DNA from: UBA1715 sp036752345
Lineage (GTDB): Bacteria > Bacteroidota > Bacteroidia > Bacteroidales > UBA1715
Reading direction: 5' to 3'
DNA length: 64,000 nucleotides
Assembly (NCBI GenBank): GCA_036752345.1
Contig: DAIOSV010000004.1
Coordinates: forward strand, 1 to 64,000
A program made the translations under genes and the position numbers. The notes under the pieces were generated by a model. It did no database searches. It saw nothing but the letters and a program-made list of their open reading frames with translations, and had not been told where the DNA came from. Positions 19,401 to 27,280 of the stretch are shown here, in pieces; the stretch's first letter is position 1; the number at the start of each line of letters is the position of its first letter.

Positions 19401-20172
19401 AGGACTTTCAGCCGTAGGCCCACGTATTATCAACTTTGCCGATATTTTGAAGTATGATTACACACCGTTGGCTGAGGTGCTTTCTCTTATGCTAAGAACC
19501 GTGGAAGAAGCAATGGGTACTCCTGTGGAAATAGAGTTTGCCGTTGATTTGAACGAAAATAAAGATGGTGTTCCTTCATTCTATTTGCTTCAAATAAAAC
19601 CACTTACCGGAAGTTTGCTTACCGAGAATTCGTTACCGCAAGAATTTGTAAATGCATCTAAATTGCTGAACACAACATCGTGTATGGGTAATGGATTTAT
19701 AGAAAATATAAGTGATGTCGTGTTTGTAGACCTTGAGAAATTTGACAAACTACGCACGCTCGAAATGGTTGCGGAGATTGAAAAAATCAACAAAACGATG
19801 GTAGAGCAAGGTAAGAAATATATACTGATAGGGCCCGGACGATGGGGAACAAGCGATAGATTCCTAGGCATTCCTGTGCTTTGGTCGCAAATTTCCAATG
19901 CCAAAGTGATAGTTGAAATTAGTCTTTCGAATTTCCCACTCGATGCTTCGTTGGGATCGCACTTTTTCCATAACGTCTCAACTATGAATATTGGCTATTT
20001 TGCAATAGAAAATACCAATGAAGATAATTATATCAATTGGGATATTCTAAAACAACAAACTGTGGTAGAGACAACAGACTATTTTGTTCATGTGCGTTTT
20101 GATAAAAATCTTTTCGTGCATATGCAAGGTAAAGAGCGCACAGCATCAATTTATGTACAAGAAACTGAATAA
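16408..20172 (+). CDS. Sensor/REC/PEP-synthase-like fusion protein
   Basis: 1254 residues, cytoplasmic. Residues 1-240 look like a GAF-type sensor with a short helical linker (110-130). Residues 285-425 resemble a receiver domain without its acidic residues. Residues 435-575 form a second receiver with the acidic pair E441/D442 (MLLIEDS) and a phospho-acceptor Asp512 (VISDMEF). From about 695 a PPDK/PEP-synthase nucleotide-binding domain begins: LGGKGRGLAFVN, VRSSSIFEDS (about 794-803), LAGVFSTY, and IEIEFAVDL with SFYLLQIKPL at its end. A 150-residue tail with GPGRWGTSDRFLG follows. The swivelling phosphohistidine domain and the PEP-binding barrel of true PEP synthase are absent, so ordinary PEP synthesis is unlikely. 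It is followed by a LuxR-type gene after 3 bp. Signalling or regulated phosphotransfer is inferred. Confidence 0.75.
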   Translation: MYAILQKVIEIGQSGKSIHIMLPEICNSISNFPDVLGVLISYKDVNYYSSRFSISGRVQNKELKIGNQNIGGLSIYYKEQSEFKMISDDDLFYTATVISGFISENKLVDITSEYEQRKRELDAIKEVKSIINTGLPLDELLQHLCDTLPKYWQYADIACCRIIFDDLTYTSHGFKESQWVMKDSFVTFDNTTGTIEIFYTQDISSENMSVFTKGERDTANTVGILISRYINDVKGRLLSNNPILNANPTSKEGIPRESLINSDQPLQKLLNEQTLDKYIYLDMMKHKVSQILFVATMYDAFNLEKDDSFFEKFMGPIYQYSIFTLPRIIGVSSPEQAIELLKTTHFDLIVLMVGADVQKPLKFSAEIKKFTNEVPVYLLLNQQSNIAYFQDLVVKTTLFNKIFMWNGDSQIFFAMVKSLEDLANVENDTKIGLVRTMLLIEDSVQYYSKYLPVIFSVLFNQVGEQIADFELNELEKLSKIRSRPKLLWARNYEEAAFLFNKYKDFMTCVISDMEFERNGKLDKEAGLLFLDHVREYNKNLPVLMQSSDLNYSMSARKFNATFINKKSDNLLEKIKKFVMHNFGYGDFVFRNGKGETIAKARNLREFETLLRIIPDDSLKYHADQNQFSVWLMGRGEIELARKLNPIKLSDLGNDVSELRRMNNVILDEYRQTKKRGKILTFEETAVLDEKNVVTLAPGSLGGKGRGLAFVNTLINNINLNPYADRIAIRTPKTAIIGTNEFEVFIKQNFAKKNLFAKDLSDDRIKEMFIAARLSEDLRKKLATLLEQVSKPLAVRSSSIFEDSVTQPLAGVFSTYIIPNNDTDLGKRLSDLEVAIKLIYASVYGEQVKEFYKSTNHKLEEEKMAIVIQEVVGDYYDNYYYPHISGVAQSYNYYPIAHMKPEEGFSVCAVGLGFYIVDGGRAYRFSPHYPKVDILSTKDQINSSQTDYYAVDFTKKDINYKRDGERAALSLLPISEAEKHKTLAHCASVYNIQNDRIEPGLSAVGPRIINFADILKYDYTPLAEVLSLMLRTVEEAMGTPVEIEFAVDLNENKDGVPSFYLLQIKPLTGSLLTENSLPQEFVNASKLLNTTSCMGNGFIENISDVVFVDLEKFDKLRTLEMVAEIEKINKTMVEQGKKYILIGPGRWGTSDRFLGIPVLWSQISNAKVIVEISLSNFPLDASLGSHFFHNVSTMNIGYFAIENTNEDNYINWDILKQQTVVETTDYFVHVRFDKNLFVHMQGKERTASIYVQETE

Positions 20173-20175
20173 GCT

Positions 20176-20829
20176 ATGATAAATGTAATTGTAATCGGAA
20201 TCCACCACCTTCATGCAGAGAGTATGGCTATGTTGATTGAATCAAATAGCGAATTTAAAGTACTTGATGTTCTTTCTCACGCCTCTGACTTGCTGCGCAA
20301 GACGTATGATGAGCCGGTGCATGTAATTGTGAAAAATATTCCCAAAATTACGACAGACGATATTGCCGATGTGCAGGATATTCAACGCATATACACCAAA
20401 GCAAAGGTTTTGATTATTTCGTATTCAGAAAACGAAGACACTATTTTTAATATCATAAAAGTAGGAGCTAAAGGATTCCTTTCGCACGATGCCACGCGTC
20501 AAGATTTGTTTGAGGCAATTTATTCGCTGCGCAATGGATATGATTATTTCAGTAAATGTATCACCAACATTTTGCTTAATCGGTACGTGTCGTCGATTCA
20601 AAATCATGAAAAACCCGAAAATGATCAAGTAGAGGAATTGAGTTCTCGTGAAATTGAAATTCTTTCGTTGTGGGGAAAAAGTCTGACTAATTCTGAAATT
20701 GCCGACACCCTGCACATAAGCATTCGTACCGTAGAAACGCATAAAACACATATTATGCAAAAACTCAATCTCAAGACGCAAGTTGATTTGATAAAATATG
20801 CCATACGCAACAATATAATTGATTTGTAA
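20176..20829 (+). CDS. LuxR/NarL-type regulator with degenerate receiver domain
   Basis: 217 residues. The C-terminal LuxR helix-turn-helix is canonical: LSSREIEILSLWGKSLTNSEIAD, ISIRTVETHKTHIMQKL (about 156-196). The N-terminal receiver fold is recognisable but all catalytic positions are changed. The acidic pair is Gly8-Ile9 (VIVIGIHHLH), the phospho-acceptor Asp is Asn54 (VIVKNIPK), and the conserved Lys is His104 (GFLSHD). Phosphorylation is therefore not expected. It starts 3 bp after the REC/PEP-synthase-like gene, so the two are co-transcribed and may work as a pair, with the large protein or a ligand controlling DNA binding. Confidence 0.85.
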   Translation: MINVIVIGIHHLHAESMAMLIESNSEFKVLDVLSHASDLLRKTYDEPVHVIVKNIPKITTDDIADVQDIQRIYTKAKVLIISYSENEDTIFNIIKVGAKGFLSHDATRQDLFEAIYSLRNGYDYFSKCITNILLNRYVSSIQNHEKPENDQVEELSSREIEILSLWGKSLTNSEIADTLHISIRTVETHKTHIMQKLNLKTQVDLIKYAIRNNIIDL

Positions 20830-20852
20830 CACAGTTGATTCCGTAACATCTT

Positions 20853-22346
20853 ATGAAATACGACATAGCTATAGTAGGTAGTGGATTGGGTGGGCTCGTT
20901 TGTGGCTATGTGCTTGCCAAAAACGGGTTTAAAGTCGTTATACTAGAGAAAAATTCACAAATAGGAGGGTGCTTACAAACGTTTAAGCGCAACGGTGTGA
21001 AATTTGACACGGGCATGCACTATATAGGAAGCATGGAAGAAGGGCAGATACTACACAGGTTTTGGAAGTATCTTGGCTTGCTCAACAATGTGCCCTTGCA
21101 ACGCCTAAACCTTGATGCCTTTGATGTTGTTGACCTTAATGGTACCAAGTATAAATTTGCTTCAGGATTTGAAAATTTTCAAGAAACGCTTTCGCAACAA
21201 TTCCCACAAAATCATCGTGATATAGAGGAGTATGTACGTCGTGTGCGTGAAATTGCATCATCATCGCCATTGTATAATTTACGAAAAATTAACCTCAATG
21301 TTTTTATTGAGCCAGACTACATTAAAACGAGCATAAATGATTTTATAGCTTCAATTACAGCAAATCCTACATTACAAAATGTGTTGGCAGGAAACCTTCC
21401 TCTCTATGCAGGAGTGAAAAATGTTACTCCAACCTATATCCATGCGCTCATTACCAATTTCTACATACAAAGTGCATATAGAATAGTAGGAGGCAGTGAC
21501 CAGATAGCAAAATCGTTAGCTAGTTCAATCAAACAATTTGGAGGAGATATCTTTACCAATGCTGAGGTTGACAAGTTTCTTTGCAACGATACGTGTATGA
21601 CGGCTGTTCAACTAACTAATGGTGAGGTCATTGAAGCAAAGAATTTTGTATCGAACATTCATCCGCAAGTTGCTGTTTCAAAAATTGATTCCTCTCTTTT
21701 ACGTCGTGCGTATCGTGAGAGAATTGGAAATTTGCAAAATACTATATCGAATTTTACGGTCTATATTAAGTTCAAAGAAAATACTACACCGTATCTCAAC
21801 TATAATTATTTCTATTACAAGAATGCCGATGTGTGGGCCGGTAACGATTACAATGAAAACACTTGGCCTGAGCAGTATTTATACATGCATCAATGCCACG
21901 CGCCAAATTCTACATATGCACAAAGTGCCGAACTTATAGGGTATATGCGTTACGATGAGGTTGCACGCTGGGCAGGAACAACTGTTGGACACCGCGGTTC
22001 CGAATACGAACAATTCAAAGAAGAAAAAGCACAACGAATGTTACAAGCGTTGGAACATCAGTTTCCCGGCATAAATCGTTGTATAGAGGCCTATAGTACC
22101 TCAAGTCCGCTTACATATCAAGACTATACTGCAACATTTCAGGGTTCAATGTATGGCATAGTGCGCGACAAAAATTTCCCGACTCAAACGCTTATATCTC
22201 AACGAACTAAAATATCTAATTTCTTTATGACCGGTCAAAATATCAATTCGCATGGCATTTTGGGCGTGACAATAGGGGCAATTCTCACATGTGCCGAATT
22301 TTTAGGACTGAATACCGTTATTGATAAATTTGCAGAAGAAGAATAA
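20853..22346 (+). CDS. FAD-dependent oxidoreductase, phytoene desaturase/retinol saturase type
   Basis: 497 residues. The N-terminal dinucleotide-binding motif GSGLGGLVCGYVLAKNG with EKNSQIGGCLQTF (about 8-48) and the C-terminal FAD segment FFMTGQNINSHGILGVTIGA (about 450-470) place it in the CrtI/amine-oxidase-like family near all-trans-retinol 13,14-reductase-like proteins. Such enzymes act on carotenoids or other polyunsaturated lipids; no carotenoid gene is nearby. It follows the regulator gene by 23 bp and may share its transcript. It converges with trkH. Confidence 0.85.
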   Translation: MKYDIAIVGSGLGGLVCGYVLAKNGFKVVILEKNSQIGGCLQTFKRNGVKFDTGMHYIGSMEEGQILHRFWKYLGLLNNVPLQRLNLDAFDVVDLNGTKYKFASGFENFQETLSQQFPQNHRDIEEYVRRVREIASSSPLYNLRKINLNVFIEPDYIKTSINDFIASITANPTLQNVLAGNLPLYAGVKNVTPTYIHALITNFYIQSAYRIVGGSDQIAKSLASSIKQFGGDIFTNAEVDKFLCNDTCMTAVQLTNGEVIEAKNFVSNIHPQVAVSKIDSSLLRRAYRERIGNLQNTISNFTVYIKFKENTTPYLNYNYFYYKNADVWAGNDYNENTWPEQYLYMHQCHAPNSTYAQSAELIGYMRYDEVARWAGTTVGHRGSEYEQFKEEKAQRMLQALEHQFPGINRCIEAYSTSSPLTYQDYTATFQGSMYGIVRDKNFPTQTLISQRTKISNFFMTGQNINSHGILGVTIGAILTCAEFLGLNTVIDKFAEEE

Positions 22347-22368
22347 TGGGCGAAAAGTTGTTCTTTAA

Positions 22369-23826
22369 TTATTTCTTCCAGAAGTCTGGTAAAAATAAGA
22401 TTAAGACGGTGAATATTTCCAAACGGCCAATATACATTGATAATGCCATTACGTATTTGGAAACATCTGGAAATGATGCAAAGCAAGATATCATGCCTTC
22501 GGGTGTGAATCCCATTCCTCCGTTACCTATAGAGAGAGCAACAGCTGAACATGATGTGTAGAAGTCATGTCCCATAATCGAGAGTAGGAAAGATCCAAGC
22601 AAAAAAATGGCAATGTACATTACAACGAATGCATATACGTTTGAAATTACTTTAGTGCCAAGAGGCTTTTTACTTAAACGGAGAGTAAGTACACCATTGG
22701 GGTGAAGAATTTGTTTGAGTGCCAAATAACTATTTTTTATCAAAATATTTATTCGCACCACCTTAATAGCACCACTTGTAGAACCAGCACATGCTCCAAT
22801 AAATGTAAGAATGAAAAATAACATTTTTGTCGCAAATGGCATGATACCATAGTCACATGACGAAAACCCAGTTGTCGTTATGAAAGACACAACAAGGAAC
22901 AATATATTTCGAAGTTGTTGTTCTGCATCAGCAAACGATTGGCATGTAGAAAAGTGTTCCCAAATATTTATTCCGAAAATACTCAAAGTAAAAATAACGA
23001 TTAGTAAAATGTATGTTTTCAATTCTTCATCTTGTGTAAGATATCGAAACTTGCCACGTGCTCCCATATATAGTAACACGAAGTTTACACCCGAAATGAA
23101 CATAAAAAAGATCACCACGTATTGTGCGTATGGCGATGCACTTGCCAAACCATCGTTGTAGTTCCAAAACCCGCCGGAAGAAATAGTACATTGTGCAAGA
23201 ACCAACGCATCCAAGAAATTCATACCGCCAATCTTGAGTAGAGCAACTTCGAGCGCAGTGCACGCTATGTAAGTTAAGTATAGTCGGCTGGCTGTATCTT
23301 TTATGCGTGGGTGAATTTTATCTTTGGTAGGTCCCGTTACTTCTGCATTGTAGAGTTGGGTCCCTCCAATGCCCATCATAGGAATAATGGCAACGGTGAG
23401 AACTATGATACCCATACCACCAACCCATTGCATTTGGCCGCGCCAAAGTAAAATGTGTTTTGGTAATATTTCAACATTAGGAATAATTGTAGCTCCGGTA
23501 GTTGTATATCCTGACATTGCCTCAAAAAAACCATCGGCGAATGAAGAAAGACTATGAGAGAAGAGGAATGGCAGAGCTCCTATTATTGAGAAGATGAGCC
23601 AAACGGTTCCAACTATAAAATATCCTTCGCGGCGTCCTATGTTTTTTGATGCTTTGCGAAACGAAAAAGCCATAGCAAGACCAATTGCAGTGGTAATTCC
23701 TATCGCCAATAGTAGGCCGTCCATGTTTTCTGAATAGACCACGGCAGGAATGATACAACAAGCCATAAGTATGGCTTCTAGTAGTATTAAGATCCCAATG
23801 GTTCGTATGACAATTTTCCAATTCAT
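22369..23826 (-). CDS. trkH: Trk/Ktr potassium uptake protein, membrane subunit
   Basis: 485 residues, many transmembrane helices arranged in the four pore-loop repeats of the TrkH/KtrB family. Pore segments are visible at MSGYTTTGATI (about 104-114), CTISSGGFWNYN, SFITTTGFSSCDYG and SIGNGGMGFTPEG, each with the central Gly. It takes up potassium together with the cytoplasmic regulator TrkA encoded upstream. Its ATG overlaps the stop of a 59-codon membrane-protein gene (TAATG), so translation of the two is coupled. Confidence 0.95.
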   Translation of the reverse strand: MNWKIVIRTIGILILLEAILMACCIIPAVVYSENMDGLLLAIGITTAIGLAMAFSFRKASKNIGRREGYFIVGTVWLIFSIIGALPFLFSHSLSSFADGFFEAMSGYTTTGATIIPNVEILPKHILLWRGQMQWVGGMGIIVLTVAIIPMMGIGGTQLYNAEVTGPTKDKIHPRIKDTASRLYLTYIACTALEVALLKIGGMNFLDALVLAQCTISSGGFWNYNDGLASASPYAQYVVIFFMFISGVNFVLLYMGARGKFRYLTQDEELKTYILLIVIFTLSIFGINIWEHFSTCQSFADAEQQLRNILFLVVSFITTTGFSSCDYGIMPFATKMLFFILTFIGACAGSTSGAIKVVRINILIKNSYLALKQILHPNGVLTLRLSKKPLGTKVISNVYAFVVMYIAIFLLGSFLLSIMGHDFYTSCSAVALSIGNGGMGFTPEGMISCFASFPDVSKYVMALSMYIGRLEIFTVLILFLPDFWKK

Positions 23827-24005
23827 TATGCTTCGGAATCTTCGTTTTTGCTTTTACGGCTTGCAATAAATTCAATAGTTACACAGACAAAGCCAATACC
23901 AAGTAGTGCTGTAATTGTATTTTTGTCGGCGGCATCTAAAAACATTAGTACCATTGATGCTATACCCAAAGCAAACGCTACCGCAAGCAGAATTTTAGTT
24001 CTCAT
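23826..24005 (-). CDS. Small two-helix membrane protein between trkA and trkH
   Basis: A 59-residue frame starts at ATG 24003-24005 and ends at TAA 23826-23828. It begins MRTKILLAVAFALGIASMVL, has a second hydrophobic stretch (TITALLGIGFVCVTIEFIAS), and ends in a charged tail RKSKNEDSEA. It begins 5 bp after the trkA stop and shares one base with the trkH start, so it is built into the potassium-uptake operon. No family is recognised. An accessory subunit of the Trk complex, or a linker that couples translation, are both possible. Confidence 0.7.
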   Translation of the reverse strand: MRTKILLAVAFALGIASMVLMFLDAADKNTITALLGIGFVCVTIEFIASRKSKNEDSEA

Positions 24006-24010
24006 AAATA

Positions 24011-25363
24011 TTATTCAAAAAATTTTTTAATCTCATTAACTGCTGAAGGCAGTGCAAATATTAATACTTTGTCTCCATCGCAAATTTGCGTGCGACCTGA
24101 AGGAATAAAGGCATTTTTCCCGCGAACTACACCACCAATTACCGCATCTTTCGGTAAATTTTTCATTTCTATTAATGTTGATTTGGTGATTTTCATGTTT
24201 TCGTTGGCAATGATTTCCAATATTTGTGCATCACATTGTGTCAAGTGCCGTGTAGACGATATACTTGCAGAATTACTCAATGTATATTTGTGAATACTGT
24301 TCGCAGCAATTGTTTTTTTGTTAATCAAAGTGTCAATACCCATGTCAAGAGCAAGCCCAATGTAGTCAACGTTTTCAACTTCTGCTATGGTGCGTTTTAC
24401 GCCAATACGTTTAGCCAAATAGCAAGAAAGAATATTTGTCTCGGCATTGCTTGTGGTGGCAATAAACACATCGGTATTGCGGATGCCTTCTTCAACGAGC
24501 AAATCCATACTACGTCCGTCGCCATTGATTATGAGCGTGTTCTCCAATTGTTGAGAAAGTTTACGAGCTTTTTCCGGATTAATTTCAATCAACTTTACAT
24601 CGAATTGCTTCTGCAAAATCTTAGCAGTGGCACGACCAGTGCGACTGCCACCTAAAATCATAACTTGTGAAACGGCCGCATCCTTTTTCTCGAATGTTTC
24701 AAGCATTTTATTCACGCCTTGGCGGTTGCTCACAATATAGAGTATATCATCCGGTTGGCAAATATCATCACCCTTAGGAATTATAGTTGAAAAGCCTCGT
24801 TTGATTGCAATAACACGATATTTTTGTAGTTCGTCTTGCGTTGGAATAATTTCTTGCATGTATTTTCCAACAACGGCAGCTGTTTCTTCTACTTTGAGTA
24901 CGAAGAGAGAGAGTAGCCCATCAGCAAAATCAAATGATTCGCGGGTGGCTGCTCGTTCTACGAATGTTGCAATTTCTTGTGCAGCAAGTGCTTGTGGATA
25001 TATAATAGAATCTATTCCTATTTCGCGAAATAGTTTTTTGTTCTTTTCAAGCAAAAGTTCCGGGTCTCGTACACGAGCAATAGTATGTGGAGCACCTAAC
25101 TTCTTCGCAATAACGGCTGAAGCTATGTTCATTTCAGGGAAATGCGTTACGGCAATATACAAGTCGCACGCTGCAACTCCTGCTTCATTGAGGACAGAAA
25201 TGGTAAGTGCAGAGCCTTCAATTGTCAATATGTCCAAATGCAAGGCAAGTTGGTTGAGATTTTCGGTATCAACATCAATGACAGTTACTTCGTGTCTGTC
25301 GTCTGCCAAGATTCTTGCTAAGTGTTGTCCAACTTCGCCGGCACCAGCTATAATTATCTTCAT
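24011..25363 (-). CDS. trkA: Trk potassium uptake regulator TrkA
   Basis: 450 residues with the double RCK layout: NAD-binding RCK_N at about 1-120 (MKIIIAGAGEVGQHLARIL), RCK_C at about 140-225, second RCK_N at about 230-345 (VMILGGSRTGRATAKIL) and second RCK_C at about 365-450. It forms the cytoplasmic gating ring that controls potassium flow through TrkH in response to nucleotides. First gene of the trkA-small protein-trkH operon. Confidence 0.95.
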   Translation of the reverse strand: MKIIIAGAGEVGQHLARILADDRHEVTVIDVDTENLNQLALHLDILTIEGSALTISVLNEAGVAACDLYIAVTHFPEMNIASAVIAKKLGAPHTIARVRDPELLLEKNKKLFREIGIDSIIYPQALAAQEIATFVERAATRESFDFADGLLSLFVLKVEETAAVVGKYMQEIIPTQDELQKYRVIAIKRGFSTIIPKGDDICQPDDILYIVSNRQGVNKMLETFEKKDAAVSQVMILGGSRTGRATAKILQKQFDVKLIEINPEKARKLSQQLENTLIINGDGRSMDLLVEEGIRNTDVFIATTSNAETNILSCYLAKRIGVKRTIAEVENVDYIGLALDMGIDTLINKKTIAANSIHKYTLSNSASISSTRHLTQCDAQILEIIANENMKITKSTLIEMKNLPKDAVIGGVVRGKNAFIPSGRTQICDGDKVLIFALPSAVNEIKKFFE

Positions 25364-25507
25364 CGTATTTTAAAAAAGCGGACTAAGATAGTGTATTTTA
25401 TGAGAAAAAAATAAAACAATTAACGACCTTTTTGTAAAATCAATTTTTTCGTTGAAGAAACTTATATGTTGTGGCTTATAGTATAACATGCTATAAGTCT
25501 TTTTTAG

Positions 25508-26554
25508 TTATTGTTCCTTTGTATAAATCGTTTGTGTTGGGAAGGCAAATTCGAGTCCGTTAGCATTGAATTCTCGGAGAATTTCCATATTAACTTCTGT
25601 TTGCGTTTCGTAATAATCACCAGACTTTTTTATGTAATAAATAAAAAGAATTTGCATTGAAAAATCGCCATAGGTAAGAAAACTCACAATAACATCATTT
25701 TTAATCGTGTGAATTTTTTGAGGCAAGTCGCGGAGTATCTTCATGGCCAAATCCATTTTTTCCGGAGTTGTGTCATACGTCAATCCAAGGGTGACTTTAA
25801 TTCGCGTTGAAGGTTCGGAATTAACATTTTCTATGGGATTGTCAATCACTTGTGAGTTAGGAATTGTAACTACGCGATTGTCCAATGTGCGAATTCGAAG
25901 GCTGCGCAATCCAATGGTTATGACATTGCCGTCGATAGTGCCAAAACGGACTCTGTCGCCAATATTGAACGGACGGTCAAAAAACAACATGAATCCGCTT
26001 AAAAGGTTTTTTACCGTATCTTGGGCAGCCAAGGCTATCGCAACACCTCCAATACCAAGACCTGCTATCAATGTGCCGATTTGAATGCCGATATTGTGCA
26101 TCGCAACCAGAATACCAAGAATCCAAATGGTGTAGGTAGTGGTCCGATAGAGAATTTCAGTCATGCTGTGGTTGATTTTTGAATCTCCTTTATCAGCATA
26201 TTTTGCTAGTATGTTTTGTATAATTCCACCAGCTAGGCGAGAGAATGCCCATGTGAAATTGATGACAATCAAAACGGTGTATATCTTCCACATTGACGTT
26301 TCAAGGGCATCAGATGTGTCAAGCCGTTTGATAGCATACCAAATGAGTGCAATAATGGCCGCAAACATAAATGGAGCTCGAAATTTCTCTATCAGTAAGT
26401 CGTCAAGAGTTGATTCTGTTTTTGCTGCAAGTCTGCTAAAGATTTTTGTAAAAATCAGATAAATAAGTTTGGCTATGAAAAAACCTCCAATCGCTATGGC
26501 TAGTGAAATAAGTATATCCAAAAGACTGTTGCCCCAAATTGTGTATGTCAACAT
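25508..26554 (-). CDS. Small-conductance mechanosensitive channel (MscS family)
   Basis: 348 residues. Four or five membrane helices occupy the first 170 residues. The pore-lining helix has the Gly/Ala-rich pattern AGLGIGGVAIALAAQDTVKNLLSG, and the beta domain signature FDRPFNIGDRVRFG and NRVVTIPNSQVI follow. It opens under membrane tension and protects the cell from osmotic shock. It lies upstream of the Trk operon on the same strand with a 144-bp gap, which fits a shared osmotic theme but separate promoters. Confidence 0.93.
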   Translation of the reverse strand: MLTYTIWGNSLLDILISLAIAIGGFFIAKLIYLIFTKIFSRLAAKTESTLDDLLIEKFRAPFMFAAIIALIWYAIKRLDTSDALETSMWKIYTVLIVINFTWAFSRLAGGIIQNILAKYADKGDSKINHSMTEILYRTTTYTIWILGILVAMHNIGIQIGTLIAGLGIGGVAIALAAQDTVKNLLSGFMLFFDRPFNIGDRVRFGTIDGNVITIGLRSLRIRTLDNRVVTIPNSQVIDNPIENVNSEPSTRIKVTLGLTYDTTPEKMDLAMKILRDLPQKIHTIKNDVIVSFLTYGDFSMQILFIYYIKKSGDYYETQTEVNMEILREFNANGLEFAFPTQTIYTKEQ

Positions 26555-26570
26555 AAGCTCTATTTTTTTA

Positions 26571-26578
26571 CAAATGTA
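26571..26578 (-). promoter_or_regulatory. Candidate -7 box of the mscS gene
   Basis: The minus strand reads TACATTTG, matching TAnnTTTG, about 17 bases upstream of the start codon. The -33 element is not obvious. Confidence 0.35.
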
Positions 26579-26649
26579 ACAAAAACATTGTAGTAGTAAA
26601 AAAGTTGCGTTTTGGAATAGCTATTTTTATCATTCAATTGTCTAAACCA

Positions 26650-26690
26650 AAAAATAAAAAAAGCAGAAGCTTTGCAACTTCTGCTTTGTA
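26650..26690 (-). terminator. Terminator of the rubrerythrin operon
   Basis: A perfect 9-bp stem (AAGCAGAAG at 26661-26669 with CTTCTGCTT at 26678-26686) is followed, in the minus-strand direction, by a T-run. It stands about 20 bases after the last stop codon of the operon. Confidence 0.85.
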
Positions 26691-26709
26691 CGAGAGATTA
26701 TCGTAGACT

Positions 26710-27261
26710 TTATTTAAAATATCTATTGAATAATCCTTGAAAACCTTGTCCGTGACGAGCTTCGTCTTTTGCCATTTCGTGAACAGTGTCATGAATAGCA
26801 TCAAGATTTTGTGCTTTTGCATTTTTGGCAATTCTCATTTTGTCGGCGCAAGCACCTGACTCTGCCATCATGCGTTTTTCAAGATTCGTTTTGGTATCCC
26901 AAACCACATCTCCTAACAATTCGGCAAATTTAGCTGCATGTTCGGCTTCCTCGAACGCATATCGTTTGAAAGCTTCTGCAATTTCAGGATAGCCTTCGCG
27001 GTCAGCTTGGCGGCTCATTGCTAAGTACATGCCAATTTCTGAGCATTCGCCATTGAAATGAGCAGACAAATCTTTTTTCATTTCGGCATCGCAGTCTTTT
27101 GCTATTCCTATAACGTGTTCTGTAGCAAATGACAAACCAGCTGATTCGTCAACAGGTTTCCATGTCACTTTTTGTTTACATTGAGGACAGTGTTCAGGAA
27201 GGTTGTTCTCGTCGCCTTCATATACGAACCCACAAACGGGGCATACAAATTTTTTCTTCAT
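26710..27261 (-). CDS. Rubrerythrin with N-terminal rubredoxin-like domain
   Basis: 183 residues. A zinc-ribbon/rubredoxin-like module comes first (CPVCGF at 6-11, CPQCK at 25-29), followed by a ferritin-like di-iron four-helix bundle with ExxH motifs (FEEAEHAAKF, HEMAKDEARHGQ). This is the reverse domain order from the neighbouring rubrerythrin and matches the reverse-rubrerythrin type. It reduces hydrogen peroxide to water in anaerobes. Last gene of the PerR-controlled operon, just before the terminator. Confidence 0.9.
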   Translation of the reverse strand: MKKKFVCPVCGFVYEGDENNLPEHCPQCKQKVTWKPVDESAGLSFATEHVIGIAKDCDAEMKKDLSAHFNGECSEIGMYLAMSRQADREGYPEIAEAFKRYAFEEAEHAAKFAELLGDVVWDTKTNLEKRMMAESGACADKMRIAKNAKAQNLDAIHDTVHEMAKDEARHGQGFQGLFNRYFK

Positions 27262-27280
27262 ATCGTGGTTGTTCTTAATG

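Noticed and set aside
25475..25505. Hairpin CTTATAG/CTATAAG with T-run between mscS and trkA
   Set aside because: The T-run is on the + strand while both neighbouring genes are on the minus strand, so it cannot end either of them. No + strand gene precedes it.
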